Assembly (NCBI GenBank): GCA_949507465.1
Contig: CATEMS010000180.1
Span: 1 to 5,588, forward strand
DNA: 5,588 nucleotides
Direction of reading: 5' to 3'
DNA from: Flavobacteriaceae bacterium
GTDB taxonomy: Bacteria; Bacteroidota; Bacteroidia; Flavobacteriales; Flavobacteriaceae
Shown here: positions 1 to 5,588 of the stretch, piece after piece
How the letters are laid out: each line of letters opens with the position of its first letter
Position numbering within the stretch: the first letter of the stretch is position 1
Notes under the pieces: generated by a model
What the model was told of the DNA's origin: nothing
Seen by the model: the letters and a program-made list of their open reading frames with translations, nothing else
Databases searched by the model: none
Made by a program: the position numbers and the translations under genes

Positions 1-1530
1 ACTGCTTCTTGTTTTGCCGTTAAAGATGGTTTTATCATAGCGGTAGCAGACCACGAAACGTTGGTATCAAAATATAAGGACTACAAGACCTATGATGCAC
101 AGGGTAAAACCATTGTTCCTGGTCTTATTGATGCACATGGTCATCTTTACAATTTGGGAGTTTCTATGGGTCGTTTGGATTTGGTTGGCACCACTAGTTT
201 TAAACAAGTGCTTGAAAAAACAGTAACCTTTCAAAAAGAAAACCAACTTGATTTTATTGTAGGACGTGGGTGGGATCAAAATGATTGGGAGCAGCAAACC
301 TTTCCGGACAACAAAATGCTGGATCAATTATTCCCGGATATACCAGTAGCCCTCACAAGAGTTGATGGGCATGCTATGTTAGCTAACTCTAAGGCACTTG
401 CAATGGCGGGTATCACAACAAAAACCAAAATGGCTGGAGGGCAGGTGGTTGTAAAAAATGGAGTTTTAACTGGTTTGCTTATAGATACTCCTATGGATAT
501 GGTATATCAAATCTTCCCAAAACCATCTTTAGCAACCATTAAAAATAATTTAAAGTTAGCACAAAATGTGTGCTTATCTTACGGACTTACAACCGTTGAC
601 GATGCTGGTTTGTCTGTAGAGGTTATCTCAGCTATTGATCAATTACACAAAGCCAACGAATTATCAATAAGGATATATGCGATGGTAAGTAACACCAAAA
701 GAGACCTAGATTATTTTTTACCTAAAGGAATTATTAACACAGGTAAGCTTCATGTTAGGTCTGTGAAAGTATATGCTGACGGCGCCCTTGGAAGTAGGGG
801 AGCTGCCCTTCGCACACCATACAGTGACCGCCACAATCATTTTGGAGCTATGATTACAGATCAAGCCTCTTTGGAGCGTGTTGCCTCTAGAATTTTAAAG
901 GCGGGTTACCAGATGAACACCCATGCCATCGGAGACTCCGCTAATATTGCAGTTATTAGAGCCTATAAAAAGGCCTTAGATGGAGCCAAAGACGCGCGTT
1001 GGCGTATTGAACATGCGCAGGTGGTCACCCCTACAGATTTTTCTAATTTTTCTAAAAACATCATACCTTCCGTACAGCCCACTCATGCCACAAGTGATAT
1101 GTATTGGGCGCAGGATAGACTTGGCCCAGAGAGAATAAAAGGCGCCTACAGCTATCAAACACTATTGAAAAATGCTGGCATGGTAGCTTTGGGTACAGAC
1201 TTTCCTGTAGAGGGTGTAAACCCAATGCATACCTTTTATGCAGCGGTTGCAAGAAAAGACTTAAAACAATATCCAGAAGGAGGTTTTAGAATCCAAGAGG
1301 CCTTGACCAGAGTTCAGGCATTAAAAGGCATGACCATTTGGGCTGCGTATGCAAACTTTGAAGATTCAGTTAAAGGAAGTATTGAGGTGGGTAAGTTTGC
1401 AGATTTTACAGTGTTAGAAAAAGATATCATGAAAATACCTCAAGATAGCATTCCTTTAGTGAGAGCTATTGCCACTTTTGTTGATGGTAGTATGGTGTAT
1501 GAGTTAAAAGGTGATGCCAGTGAGAAATAG
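1..1530 (+). CDS. YtcJ-like metal-dependent amidohydrolase (amidohydrolase family 3), 5'-truncated by window edge
   Basis: The frame is open from base 1 to a TAG stop at 1528-1530, giving 509 visible residues. The first 20 codons (before a TTG at 61 that could be mistaken for a start) already read like the family's N-terminal beta-sandwich (FAVKDGFIIAV), so the true start, probably with a signal peptide, lies some 40 residues upstream. Numbering from base 1, visible metal-site motifs are DAHGH (His46, His48), KVYADGALGS (Lys256, probable carboxylated bridging lysine), NTHAIGD (His308), IEHAQ (His338) and GTDFPV (Asp400). RVDGHAMLANS at 120-130 is typical of the YtcJ/NfdA group. The C-terminus returns to the sandwich domain (VGKFADFTVLEKD). 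These proteins hydrolyse C-N bonds, for example N-substituted formamides, but the substrate here cannot be read from sequence. It ends 4 bases from the convergent metalloprotease gene. All catalytic residues are present, so it is probably active. The family call is firm; the substrate is unknown. Confidence 0.93.
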   Translation, partial: TASCFAVKDGFIIAVADHETLVSKYKDYKTYDAQGKTIVPGLIDAHGHLYNLGVSMGRLDLVGTTSFKQVLEKTVTFQKENQLDFIVGRGWDQNDWEQQTFPDNKMLDQLFPDIPVALTRVDGHAMLANSKALAMAGITTKTKMAGGQVVVKNGVLTGLLIDTPMDMVYQIFPKPSLATIKNNLKLAQNVCLSYGLTTVDDAGLSVEVISAIDQLHKANELSIRIYAMVSNTKRDLDYFLPKGIINTGKLHVRSVKVYADGALGSRGAALRTPYSDRHNHFGAMITDQASLERVASRILKAGYQMNTHAIGDSANIAVIRAYKKALDGAKDARWRIEHAQVVTPTDFSNFSKNIIPSVQPTHATSDMYWAQDRLGPERIKGAYSYQTLLKNAGMVALGTDFPVEGVNPMHTFYAAVARKDLKQYPEGGFRIQEALTRVQALKGMTIWAAYANFEDSVKGSIEVGKFADFTVLEKDIMKIPQDSIPLVRAIATFVDGSMVYELKGDASEK

Positions 1531-1534
1531 GAAG

Positions 1535-2332
1535 TTAATTGCCTCCTTTTGCTTGTAAATCTTCCATGCAGAAATCTGGATCAAAACCTGGAATATTCTG
1601 TAAAACCTTCAGGCGTTTGATGCGTGATACAAGATTATCTTTTGTAATGCTTTGCGCTTGATAATACATCAAACAATCATCAATAATACAATGTTTTGGA
1701 TGGTCCAAATCTTCGTGTTTATCTCCGGGATGTATATCATCATTTTGAATGTTGACCAGTCCAAAAATGTGTCCAAACTCATGATGCAAAGTGGTGGCTT
1801 CCAGTCGTGTTAAATCGTCTTGTACATTATTGGTTACCTCTTGCAGGGTTTTTTCATAAATTACTATAGATGTATTTTGATATGCTGTTCCTAGTGTTAC
1901 TGTTGTGTTTGTGTCAGAGTTAGCGTTTCCACTGGCAAAGTAAACATACACTGCGATATCATCTCCTTGGGTGTAAATTGTTCTTTGCTCATTTTCTATA
2001 TTTCTAATTTGTGAAATAGAAAAAGGACCTGTTTGGTCTGAAATAATTGTCTCAATAAAACGTACACCATCAGGTTTGTTTACCCGAGAGGTAATAAAGG
2101 TTGTAAATCCGTCTAGAGTTTGTTGTGTGGGTCTATAGGCAGGTGAGTAAACCATCTCTACAGTCATGCTTTTATAGCTGTCACCACTTAGTAAATCTTC
2201 TGCAGATATTCCAAGGGCTTTGCGGTTTTCTGCTCTGCTTTGTAGTATTTGATTGTCTTGGTCTTCTTTACATGAAACTGTAATCAAAACCAATAAAATG
2301 AAAAAAGTGAATTTTTTGAAAAAGCAGTTCAT
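1535..2332 (-). CDS. Lipid-anchored zinc metalloprotease, metzincin-like (flavobacterial 'membrane metalloprotease')
   Basis: A 265-residue protein. Residues 1-20 form a lipoprotein signal peptide with Cys21 as the likely lipidated residue (ITVSC). KEDQD directly after it resembles the acidic export signal that sends Bacteroidota lipoproteins to the cell surface. The catalytic helix is HEFGHIFGL: His184, Glu185 and His188, with Gly191. A metzincin would have a third His six residues after His188; here that residue is Asn194. A His/Asp-rich stretch follows (His201, His206, His211, His214), then Cys215 and Cys220, and a likely Met-turn CLMYY around Met222. Residues 50-175 are a beta-rich region without motifs I can name. 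I recall flavobacterial relatives with the same HEFGH...LVN arrangement, so this is probably a family trait and not a dead enzyme. The substrate is unknown. The start is the only sensible Met before the signal peptide, and a -7 promoter box lies just upstream. The gene is transcribed alone, divergently from the cysteine-cluster gene. Confidence 0.88.
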   Translation of the reverse strand: MNCFFKKFTFFILLVLITVSCKEDQDNQILQSRAENRKALGISAEDLLSGDSYKSMTVEMVYSPAYRPTQQTLDGFTTFITSRVNKPDGVRFIETIISDQTGPFSISQIRNIENEQRTIYTQGDDIAVYVYFASGNANSDTNTTVTLGTAYQNTSIVIYEKTLQEVTNNVQDDLTRLEATTLHHEFGHIFGLVNIQNDDIHPGDKHEDLDHPKHCIIDDCLMYYQAQSITKDNLVSRIKRLKVLQNIPGFDPDFCMEDLQAKGGN

Positions 2333-2353
2333 GTACTTGAAATTTATGTTTTA

Positions 2354-2361
2354 CAAACTTA
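2354..2361 (-). promoter_or_regulatory. Bacteroidota-type -7 box for the metalloprotease gene
   Basis: The minus strand reads TAAGTTTG, a full match to the Bacteroidota sigma-factor consensus TAnnTTTG. It would place the transcript start near 2349 and leave a leader of about 17 bases before the ATG at 2332. No TTG is seen at the expected -33 distance (about 2379-2385), where the minus strand reads GTTTTAAAAC. The promoter is therefore supported by its -7 element and position only. Confidence 0.5.
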
Positions 2362-2385
2362 AGTTTTTAATTAGAGTTTTAAAAC
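2355..2385. repeat. Two perfect AT-rich palindromes with centres 20 bp apart in the divergent promoter region
   Basis: AAACTTAAGTTT (2355-2366) is a perfect 12-base palindrome and GTTTTAAAAC (2376-2385) a perfect 10-base one. Their centres (2360.5 and 2380.5) are 20 bp apart, about two helical turns. The first overlaps the -7 box of the metalloprotease gene and the second falls where its -33 element should be. This could be a repressor operator, but short palindromes arise easily in AT-rich spacers, so the regulatory reading is tentative. Confidence 0.25.
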
Positions 2386-2410
2386 CCTTAGATTTTTTAC
2401 CCACCAAATT

Positions 2411-2443
2411 TTTGAGTTGAGCATGCTTTATTATGTACTTTTG
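2411..2443 (+). promoter_or_regulatory. Bacteroidota-type promoter of the cysteine-cluster gene, likely giving a leaderless mRNA
   Basis: TTTG at 2411-2414 and TACTTTTG at 2436-2443 match the Bacteroidota -33 (TTTG) and -7 (TAnnTTTG) elements with a 21-base spacer. A second TTG at 2417-2419 has a 16-base spacer, slightly short. The -7 box ends only 5 bases before the ATG at 2449. With usual spacing from box to start site, transcription would begin at about 2448-2449, leaving no room for a ribosome binding site. Confidence 0.62.
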
Positions 2444-2448
2444 CTAGC

Positions 2449-2991
2449 ATGGAACAAATTTTAAAAGAGCTTCCAAAAAAAGCAAAAGACAAACATAAGG
2501 AGCATAAAAAATTCTTTGCCAAACTCAAGAAAAAAACACCAAAGCATCTGGATGCAATCATGTCTGACTTGCATGAGGCTGAGTTTAAAAAGACGGATTG
2601 TTTGACTTGTGGTAATTGTTGTAAAACAACCAGTCCTATTTTTACTGAAAAGGACATTTTTAGAATTGCTAAGCATTTTAGAATAAAACAGCAACGCTTT
2701 ATAGAGACTTATTTGCAGGTAGATGAAGATAATTTCTATGTTTTAAAAACCGCTCCTTGTAGTTTTTTAGACCAAAATGATAACAGTTGCACCATTTATG
2801 ATGTTAGGCCAAAAGCCTGTCAAGAGTATCCACATACCAATCGCAGAAATTTTCATAAGATAAGTGAGATCACACTTGTAAATATCACCATTTGTCCTGC
2901 TGCTTTCAATATTGTTGAGGCCATGCAAAAAGCAATAGATGTTGGTGTAAACCCCAAGGGTAAGAAATATAAGTTTAACGGGAGAGAGTAG
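2449..2991 (+). CDS. YkgJ-family CxxCxxCC cysteine-cluster protein (putative zinc/iron-chelating)
   Basis: A 180-residue soluble protein with no signal peptide or membrane segment. Residues 1-40 are a Lys-rich, probably helical region (KKAKDKHKEHKK). The metal-binding core begins with CLTCGNCC (Cys51, Cys54, Cys57, Cys58), followed by Cys104 (APC), Cys114 (SCTIYDVRP), Cys124 in RPKACQEYP, and Cys149 (ICPAAF). This is the YkgJ/CxxCxxCC layout (Pfam zinc- or iron-chelating domain, formerly UPF0153). All expected cysteines are present, so the domain looks intact. The biochemical role of the family is poorly defined; binding of a metal or Fe-S centre is the usual proposal. The start at 2449 is supported because the Lys-rich N-terminus and the TTSPIFTEKDI stretch resemble flavobacterial relatives as I remember them, and the next Met (residue 38) would remove that region. 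No Shine-Dalgarno sequence precedes it. It stands alone, divergent from the metalloprotease gene and convergent with namZ 4 bases away. Confidence 0.92.
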   Translation: MEQILKELPKKAKDKHKEHKKFFAKLKKKTPKHLDAIMSDLHEAEFKKTDCLTCGNCCKTTSPIFTEKDIFRIAKHFRIKQQRFIETYLQVDEDNFYVLKTAPCSFLDQNDNSCTIYDVRPKACQEYPHTNRRNFHKISEITLVNITICPAAFNIVEAMQKAIDVGVNPKGKKYKFNGRE

Positions 2992-2993
2992 GG

Positions 2994-3020
2994 TATTACT
3001 TGTACAGTAAATAATTTTTT
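2994..3020 (+). terminator. Possible weak intrinsic terminator for the cysteine-cluster gene, inside the 3' end of namZ
   Basis: TTACT (2996-3000) pairs with AGTAA (3006-3010) around a TGTAC loop. Two further pairs are possible across a one-base bulge, and six T's follow at 3015-3020. The stem is short and AT-rich, and it coincides with the last codons of the opposite-strand namZ gene, so the resemblance to a terminator may be chance. Confidence 0.28.
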
Positions 3021-4318
3021 CTCATTGCCTTATAGGTTTGTAATCCTTGTTGCCAGGTGTTTTTGATTTGTTGCTGGGTGAATCCTTGTTGGATTTGTTC
3101 TTGCAAAAGGGATGTTCCTGATAACTTTAAAAAAAACGAATTAAAGAAATCCTTCTTGTTTTGTGAATCCCTGTAGGCATCTAAAAGCCAGTTTAGATTT
3201 AATCCGTAAAGTTTTTTTGTTGAACTTAAATCAATCCCAAAGCAATCTTGTGCTTTAAATTTTGGGTTTTTAGCCCCTTGGTTAGCCACAGGGGTAAAGC
3301 TGTAAGTATAGGTTTCTTGTGGTAGTGTTGGAGCTCCAAATAGTTGAAATTGCTTTTGTGTTCCTCTGCCCACACTAATGGAGGTACCTTCAAATAAACA
3401 AAGGCTAGGGTATAGGTTAATGGCTAGATCATTAGGCAGGTTTGGCGAGGGTTTTATAGAAAGGGAATAGGGGGTTTGATGTGTGTAATTTTTCATAGCT
3501 ACAACCCTTAATTTGCACTGAATCTGGTTTTTTAACCAGCCCTCTCCATTGATCATTTGGGCGTATTCTCCAATGGTCATTCCATGGACTATTGGAACGG
3601 GATGCATTCCAACAAAACTGGTATGCTGAGATTCTAAAATAGGACCATCAACATAATGACTATTTGGGTTTGGCCTATCCAGAACTACTAATTCTATCCC
3701 ATTCTCCGCACAGGCTTCCATGACATAATGAAGTGTAGATATGTAGGTGTAAAATCGGGCTCCAACATCCTGTATGTCGAAGATCATAATATCGATGTCT
3801 TTTAACTGTTCTTTGGATGGTTTTTTGTTTGTTCCGTACAAGGAAATTATAGGAATTCCTGTTTTAAGATCAATTCCGTCTTTTATAGCCTCACCAGCAT
3901 CTGCAGTTCCCCTAAAACCATGTTCTGGAGCAAATACTTTTGTTATTGTATTATCAAATTCATAAATAAAGTCTACCAAATGAACATCTACCACTCTTAG
4001 CGTATTTTTGTAGGCTAAGGTGTCATTAACCACAGAGGTTTGGTTGGCAACAATCCCTACGTTTTTATCTTTTAGAAGAGGCATGTATTCTTGCCATTGG
4101 TTGGCGCCTGTAAAAATATGGCTGCTACTTTTCTTGGAGATAGATCGCCCCACCAATAGGGTATCTGCCAGTTGGTTATTAGAAACACTGGCATGTAAGG
4201 TAGTATTAAAAATCAGGCTATTTCCAATACTGTCATTTTTTTGCTCAGTGGTACTTCCACAACAAATCAATCCTAAAATCGGTATAAATACTATATTTTT
4301 GAAAAAAGATACTCTCAT
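2996..4318 (-). CDS. namZ: DUF1343 lipoprotein, exo-beta-N-acetylmuramidase NamZ family (GH171)
   Basis: A 440-residue protein. Residues 1-20 are a lipoprotein-type signal peptide ending LGLICC, with Cys20 (or Cys19) as the lipidation site. Residues 21-68 are a polar Ser/Asn/Thr-rich linker. The DUF1343 domain runs from about 69 to the C-terminus: NVGIVANQTSV (86-96), APEHGFRG (130-137), FDIQDVGARFYTY (180-192), LDRPNPN (213-219) and EGTSISVGRGT (310-320), all hallmarks of the family. The Glu in PEHG (Glu132) sits in the conserved N-terminal cleft and is a candidate catalytic residue, which I infer from conservation. Characterised members (Bacillus subtilis NamZ/YbbC, Tannerella forsythia) release MurNAc from the non-reducing end of peptidoglycan fragments during cell-wall recovery. 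A lipid anchor would place this one in the periplasm or on the outer membrane. No partner recycling gene (nagZ, amiE, murQ) is in the window. It is divergent from the permease gene with 8 bases between starts. The family is certain; the exact substrate is inferred. Confidence 0.92.
   Translation of the reverse strand: MRVSFFKNIVFIPILGLICCGSTTEQKNDSIGNSLIFNTTLHASVSNNQLADTLLVGRSISKKSSSHIFTGANQWQEYMPLLKDKNVGIVANQTSVVNDTLAYKNTLRVVDVHLVDFIYEFDNTITKVFAPEHGFRGTADAGEAIKDGIDLKTGIPIISLYGTNKKPSKEQLKDIDIMIFDIQDVGARFYTYISTLHYVMEACAENGIELVVLDRPNPNSHYVDGPILESQHTSFVGMHPVPIVHGMTIGEYAQMINGEGWLKNQIQCKLRVVAMKNYTHQTPYSLSIKPSPNLPNDLAINLYPSLCLFEGTSISVGRGTQKQFQLFGAPTLPQETYTYSFTPVANQGAKNPKFKAQDCFGIDLSSTKKLYGLNLNWLLDAYRDSQNKKDFFNSFFLKLSGTSLLQEQIQQGFTQQQIKNTWQQGLQTYKAMRKNYLLYK
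4294..4301 (+). promoter_or_regulatory. Candidate -7 box for the permease gene, inside the namZ signal-peptide coding region
   Basis: TATTTTTG matches TAnnTTTG fully and would start transcription near 4306, giving a leader of about 21 bases before the ATG at 4327. No TTG is present 17-23 bases upstream (4261-4293), so the -33 element is missing or degenerate. T-rich stretches are common here because the opposite strand encodes a run of Phe and Lys codons, so a chance match is possible. Confidence 0.4.
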
Positions 4319-4326
4319 AACATCTG

Positions 4327-5565
4327 ATGAATTTCCAATATTTTATAGCCAAACGAATTGCTACCCAGAAAGACTATAAAAGTAGCATTTCAGCGCCAAT
4401 AATAAAAATAGCCATCTTAGCCATTTCTTTGGGTATGATAACTATGTTGATTTCTGTTGCAACTAGTGTGGGGCTTCAAAAAAAGATCAAGGAAAAAGTA
4501 TCTGCTTTCAATGGAGATTTAATCATCACTAATTTTGATACCAATAATTCTGATGATTCTCAAGTTCCTATTTCAACGTCTCAGGATTTTTATCCGAATT
4601 TTACTATTTCTGACAATGTTAGCCATATCCAAATTACAGCCTCCAAAGCTGCAGTTTTAAGAACTGAAACAGATTTTGAAGGCATTATTTTAAAAGGTGT
4701 TGGGCCAGATTATAATTGGTCTTATTTTAAAGACTTCTTAACCCAAGGAGTGGTGCCTGAATACCAAACACCACAGATGAGTAATTTGGTGCTAATCTCA
4801 CAATATCTTGCAAACAGGCTAGGCTTAAAAGTAGGGGATAAGGCGCTAACGTATTTTTTTAATAAAAATAGCAATACACCACCTCGTACTAGAGCTTTTA
4901 CCATATCTGGAATATACGATAGTGGGTTTCAGCAATTTGACGCCCAATTTATCATTGGAGACATAAGGCATATCCAACGCCTTAATAAATGGGAGCCAGA
5001 CCAAATTGGTGCCTTTGAACTTTTTGTAAAAGACTTTGATCGTATCGAGCAAACCAATAAGCAAATATATGACTCCATAGAGAGTAGCCTGGATACCCAA
5101 ACCATTGCAGATCGGTTTTATACTATTTTTGAATGGTTAGATTTGTTTGATTTTAATGTAGTGCTGATCATTGTAATGATGATTATTGTGGCAGGGTTTA
5201 ATATGATCACTGCTCTTTTGGTACTTATTCTAGAACGCACAAAAATGATTGGTATTTTGAAGGCTTTAGGAAGTGATACTTGGAGTGTACGTAAAATTTT
5301 TATTTACAATGCAATGTATTTAGTAGGTGTAGGTTTATTTTGGGGAAATATCATTGGTCTAGGCCTTCTTTTATTACAGCAGCAGTTTGATTTATTTGCC
5401 TTAGATCCAAAAACATATTATGTAAGCCAGGTACCTGTCTACTTGCATTGGAGCTATATTTTGGCGCTCAACATAGGTACTTTGGTGTTGTGTTTTTTGA
5501 TATTATTAATACCAAGTTATATCATTTCTAAAATCTCTCCAGTCAAGGCAATTAGGTTTGAGTAA
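4327..5565 (+). CDS. FtsX-like ABC transporter permease, LolC/LolE type
   Basis: A 412-residue inner-membrane protein with the classic four-helix FtsX/MacB layout: one N-terminal helix (about 24-47), a large periplasmic domain (about 50-275), and three C-terminal helices (about 277-302, 325-352, 376-401). The periplasmic part contains the conserved-looking DFEGIILKGVGPDYNW (116-131) and LISQYLANRLGLKVGD (156-171). The FtsX domain has ITALLVLILERTKMIGILKALG (294-315), whose charged ERTKMIGILKALG is the cytoplasmic coupling segment expected to contact the ATPase, and the protein ends in SPVKAIRFE, typical of the family. LolC/E proteins use a LolD ATPase to release lipoproteins from the inner membrane. 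Flavobacterial members of this kind are annotated as FtsX-like or lipoprotein-releasing permeases, but the substrate is not proven by sequence. No ATPase gene is in the window, so it must be encoded elsewhere. The start is set by MNFQYFIAKRI, a common opening in flavobacterial homologs. No Shine-Dalgarno sequence is visible. A hairpin follows directly after the stop. Confidence 0.92.
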   Translation: MNFQYFIAKRIATQKDYKSSISAPIIKIAILAISLGMITMLISVATSVGLQKKIKEKVSAFNGDLIITNFDTNNSDDSQVPISTSQDFYPNFTISDNVSHIQITASKAAVLRTETDFEGIILKGVGPDYNWSYFKDFLTQGVVPEYQTPQMSNLVLISQYLANRLGLKVGDKALTYFFNKNSNTPPRTRAFTISGIYDSGFQQFDAQFIIGDIRHIQRLNKWEPDQIGAFELFVKDFDRIEQTNKQIYDSIESSLDTQTIADRFYTIFEWLDLFDFNVVLIIVMMIIVAGFNMITALLVLILERTKMIGILKALGSDTWSVRKIFIYNAMYLVGVGLFWGNIIGLGLLLLQQQFDLFALDPKTYYVSQVPVYLHWSYILALNIGTLVLCFLILLIPSYIISKISPVKAIRFE

Positions 5566-5586
5566 GGAAGCTAAAATATAGCTTCT
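5566..5586 (+). terminator. Hairpin right after the permease stop, likely intrinsic terminator (3' part beyond window)
   Basis: GAAGCTA (5567-5573) pairs perfectly with TAGCTTC (5579-5585) around an AAATA loop, and G5566-T5586 can add a wobble pair. It begins one base after the TAA stop. The window ends two bases after the hairpin, so the T-tract needed to confirm termination cannot be seen. Position and stem quality favour a terminator, possibly serving both strands. Confidence 0.5.
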
Positions 5587-5588
5587 CA

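Noticed and set aside
61..63. TTG at 61 as the start codon of the amidohydrolase
   Set aside because: The frame is open and family-like from base 1 (FAVKDGFIIAV before the TTG), so the gene begins upstream of the window.
67..327. Minus-strand ORF of 86 codons inside the amidohydrolase
   Set aside because: It lies wholly in another frame of a well-supported gene, has no recognisable domain, and has no promoter or ribosome site.
2397..2694. Two minus-strand ORFs antisense to the cysteine-cluster gene
   Set aside because: Both are Cys/Phe-rich shadows of the Lys- and Cys-rich sense frame, without independent support.
4020..4379. Plus-strand ORF of 119 codons spanning the namZ start and running into the permease start
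   Set aside because: It is an antisense shadow of namZ and overlaps the first codons of the permease in another frame; the sequence shows no family features and both real genes have strong motifs.
1..5588. A multi-gene defence, secretion or mobile system
   Set aside because: The genes alternate in strand, each belongs to a familiar flavobacterial housekeeping or envelope family, and no transposase, integrase, direct-repeat boundary, CRISPR repeat or toxin-antitoxin pair is visible.

Overview
The window looks like ordinary chromosomal DNA from a member of the Bacteroidota, most likely the family Flavobacteriaceae. The reasons are AT-rich codon use, absence of Shine-Dalgarno sequences, TAnnTTTG-type -7 promoter boxes, lipoprotein signal peptides followed by acidic residues, and five proteins that all resemble flavobacterial families. 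No mobile element, CRISPR array, tRNA or rRNA was seen. Coding density is very high: four of the five genes sit 4 to 8 bases from a neighbour on the opposite strand.

Layout: (1) 1-1530, plus strand: a YtcJ-like amidohydrolase lacking its N-terminus because the window begins inside it. (2) 1535-2332, minus strand: a lipid-anchored zinc metalloprotease with HEFGH and a Met-turn, convergent with the first gene. (3) 2333-2448: a 116-base divergent promoter region, the only real intergenic gap. (4) 2449-2991, plus: a YkgJ-type CxxCxxCC cysteine-cluster protein, apparently transcribed as a leaderless or nearly leaderless mRNA. (5) 2996-4318, minus: a lipoprotein of the DUF1343/NamZ family (exo-beta-N-acetylmuramidase, GH171), convergent with the cysteine-cluster gene. 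(6) 4327-5565, plus: a four-helix FtsX/LolC/E-type ABC permease, divergent from namZ with only 8 bases between start codons. A hairpin follows immediately and is cut off by the window end.

Three of the five products (metalloprotease, NamZ, permease) act in or on the cell envelope: a probable surface protease, a peptidoglycan-fragment hydrolase and a permease of the lipoprotein-release type. The genes alternate in strand, so they are not one operon and each is probably transcribed alone; a joint function is not shown by the sequence. I see no convincing undescribed multi-gene system. The most useful second looks are the non-canonical third zinc ligand of the protease, the leaderless cysteine-cluster gene, and the divergent namZ/permease starts, whose promoters must lie inside each other's coding sequence.
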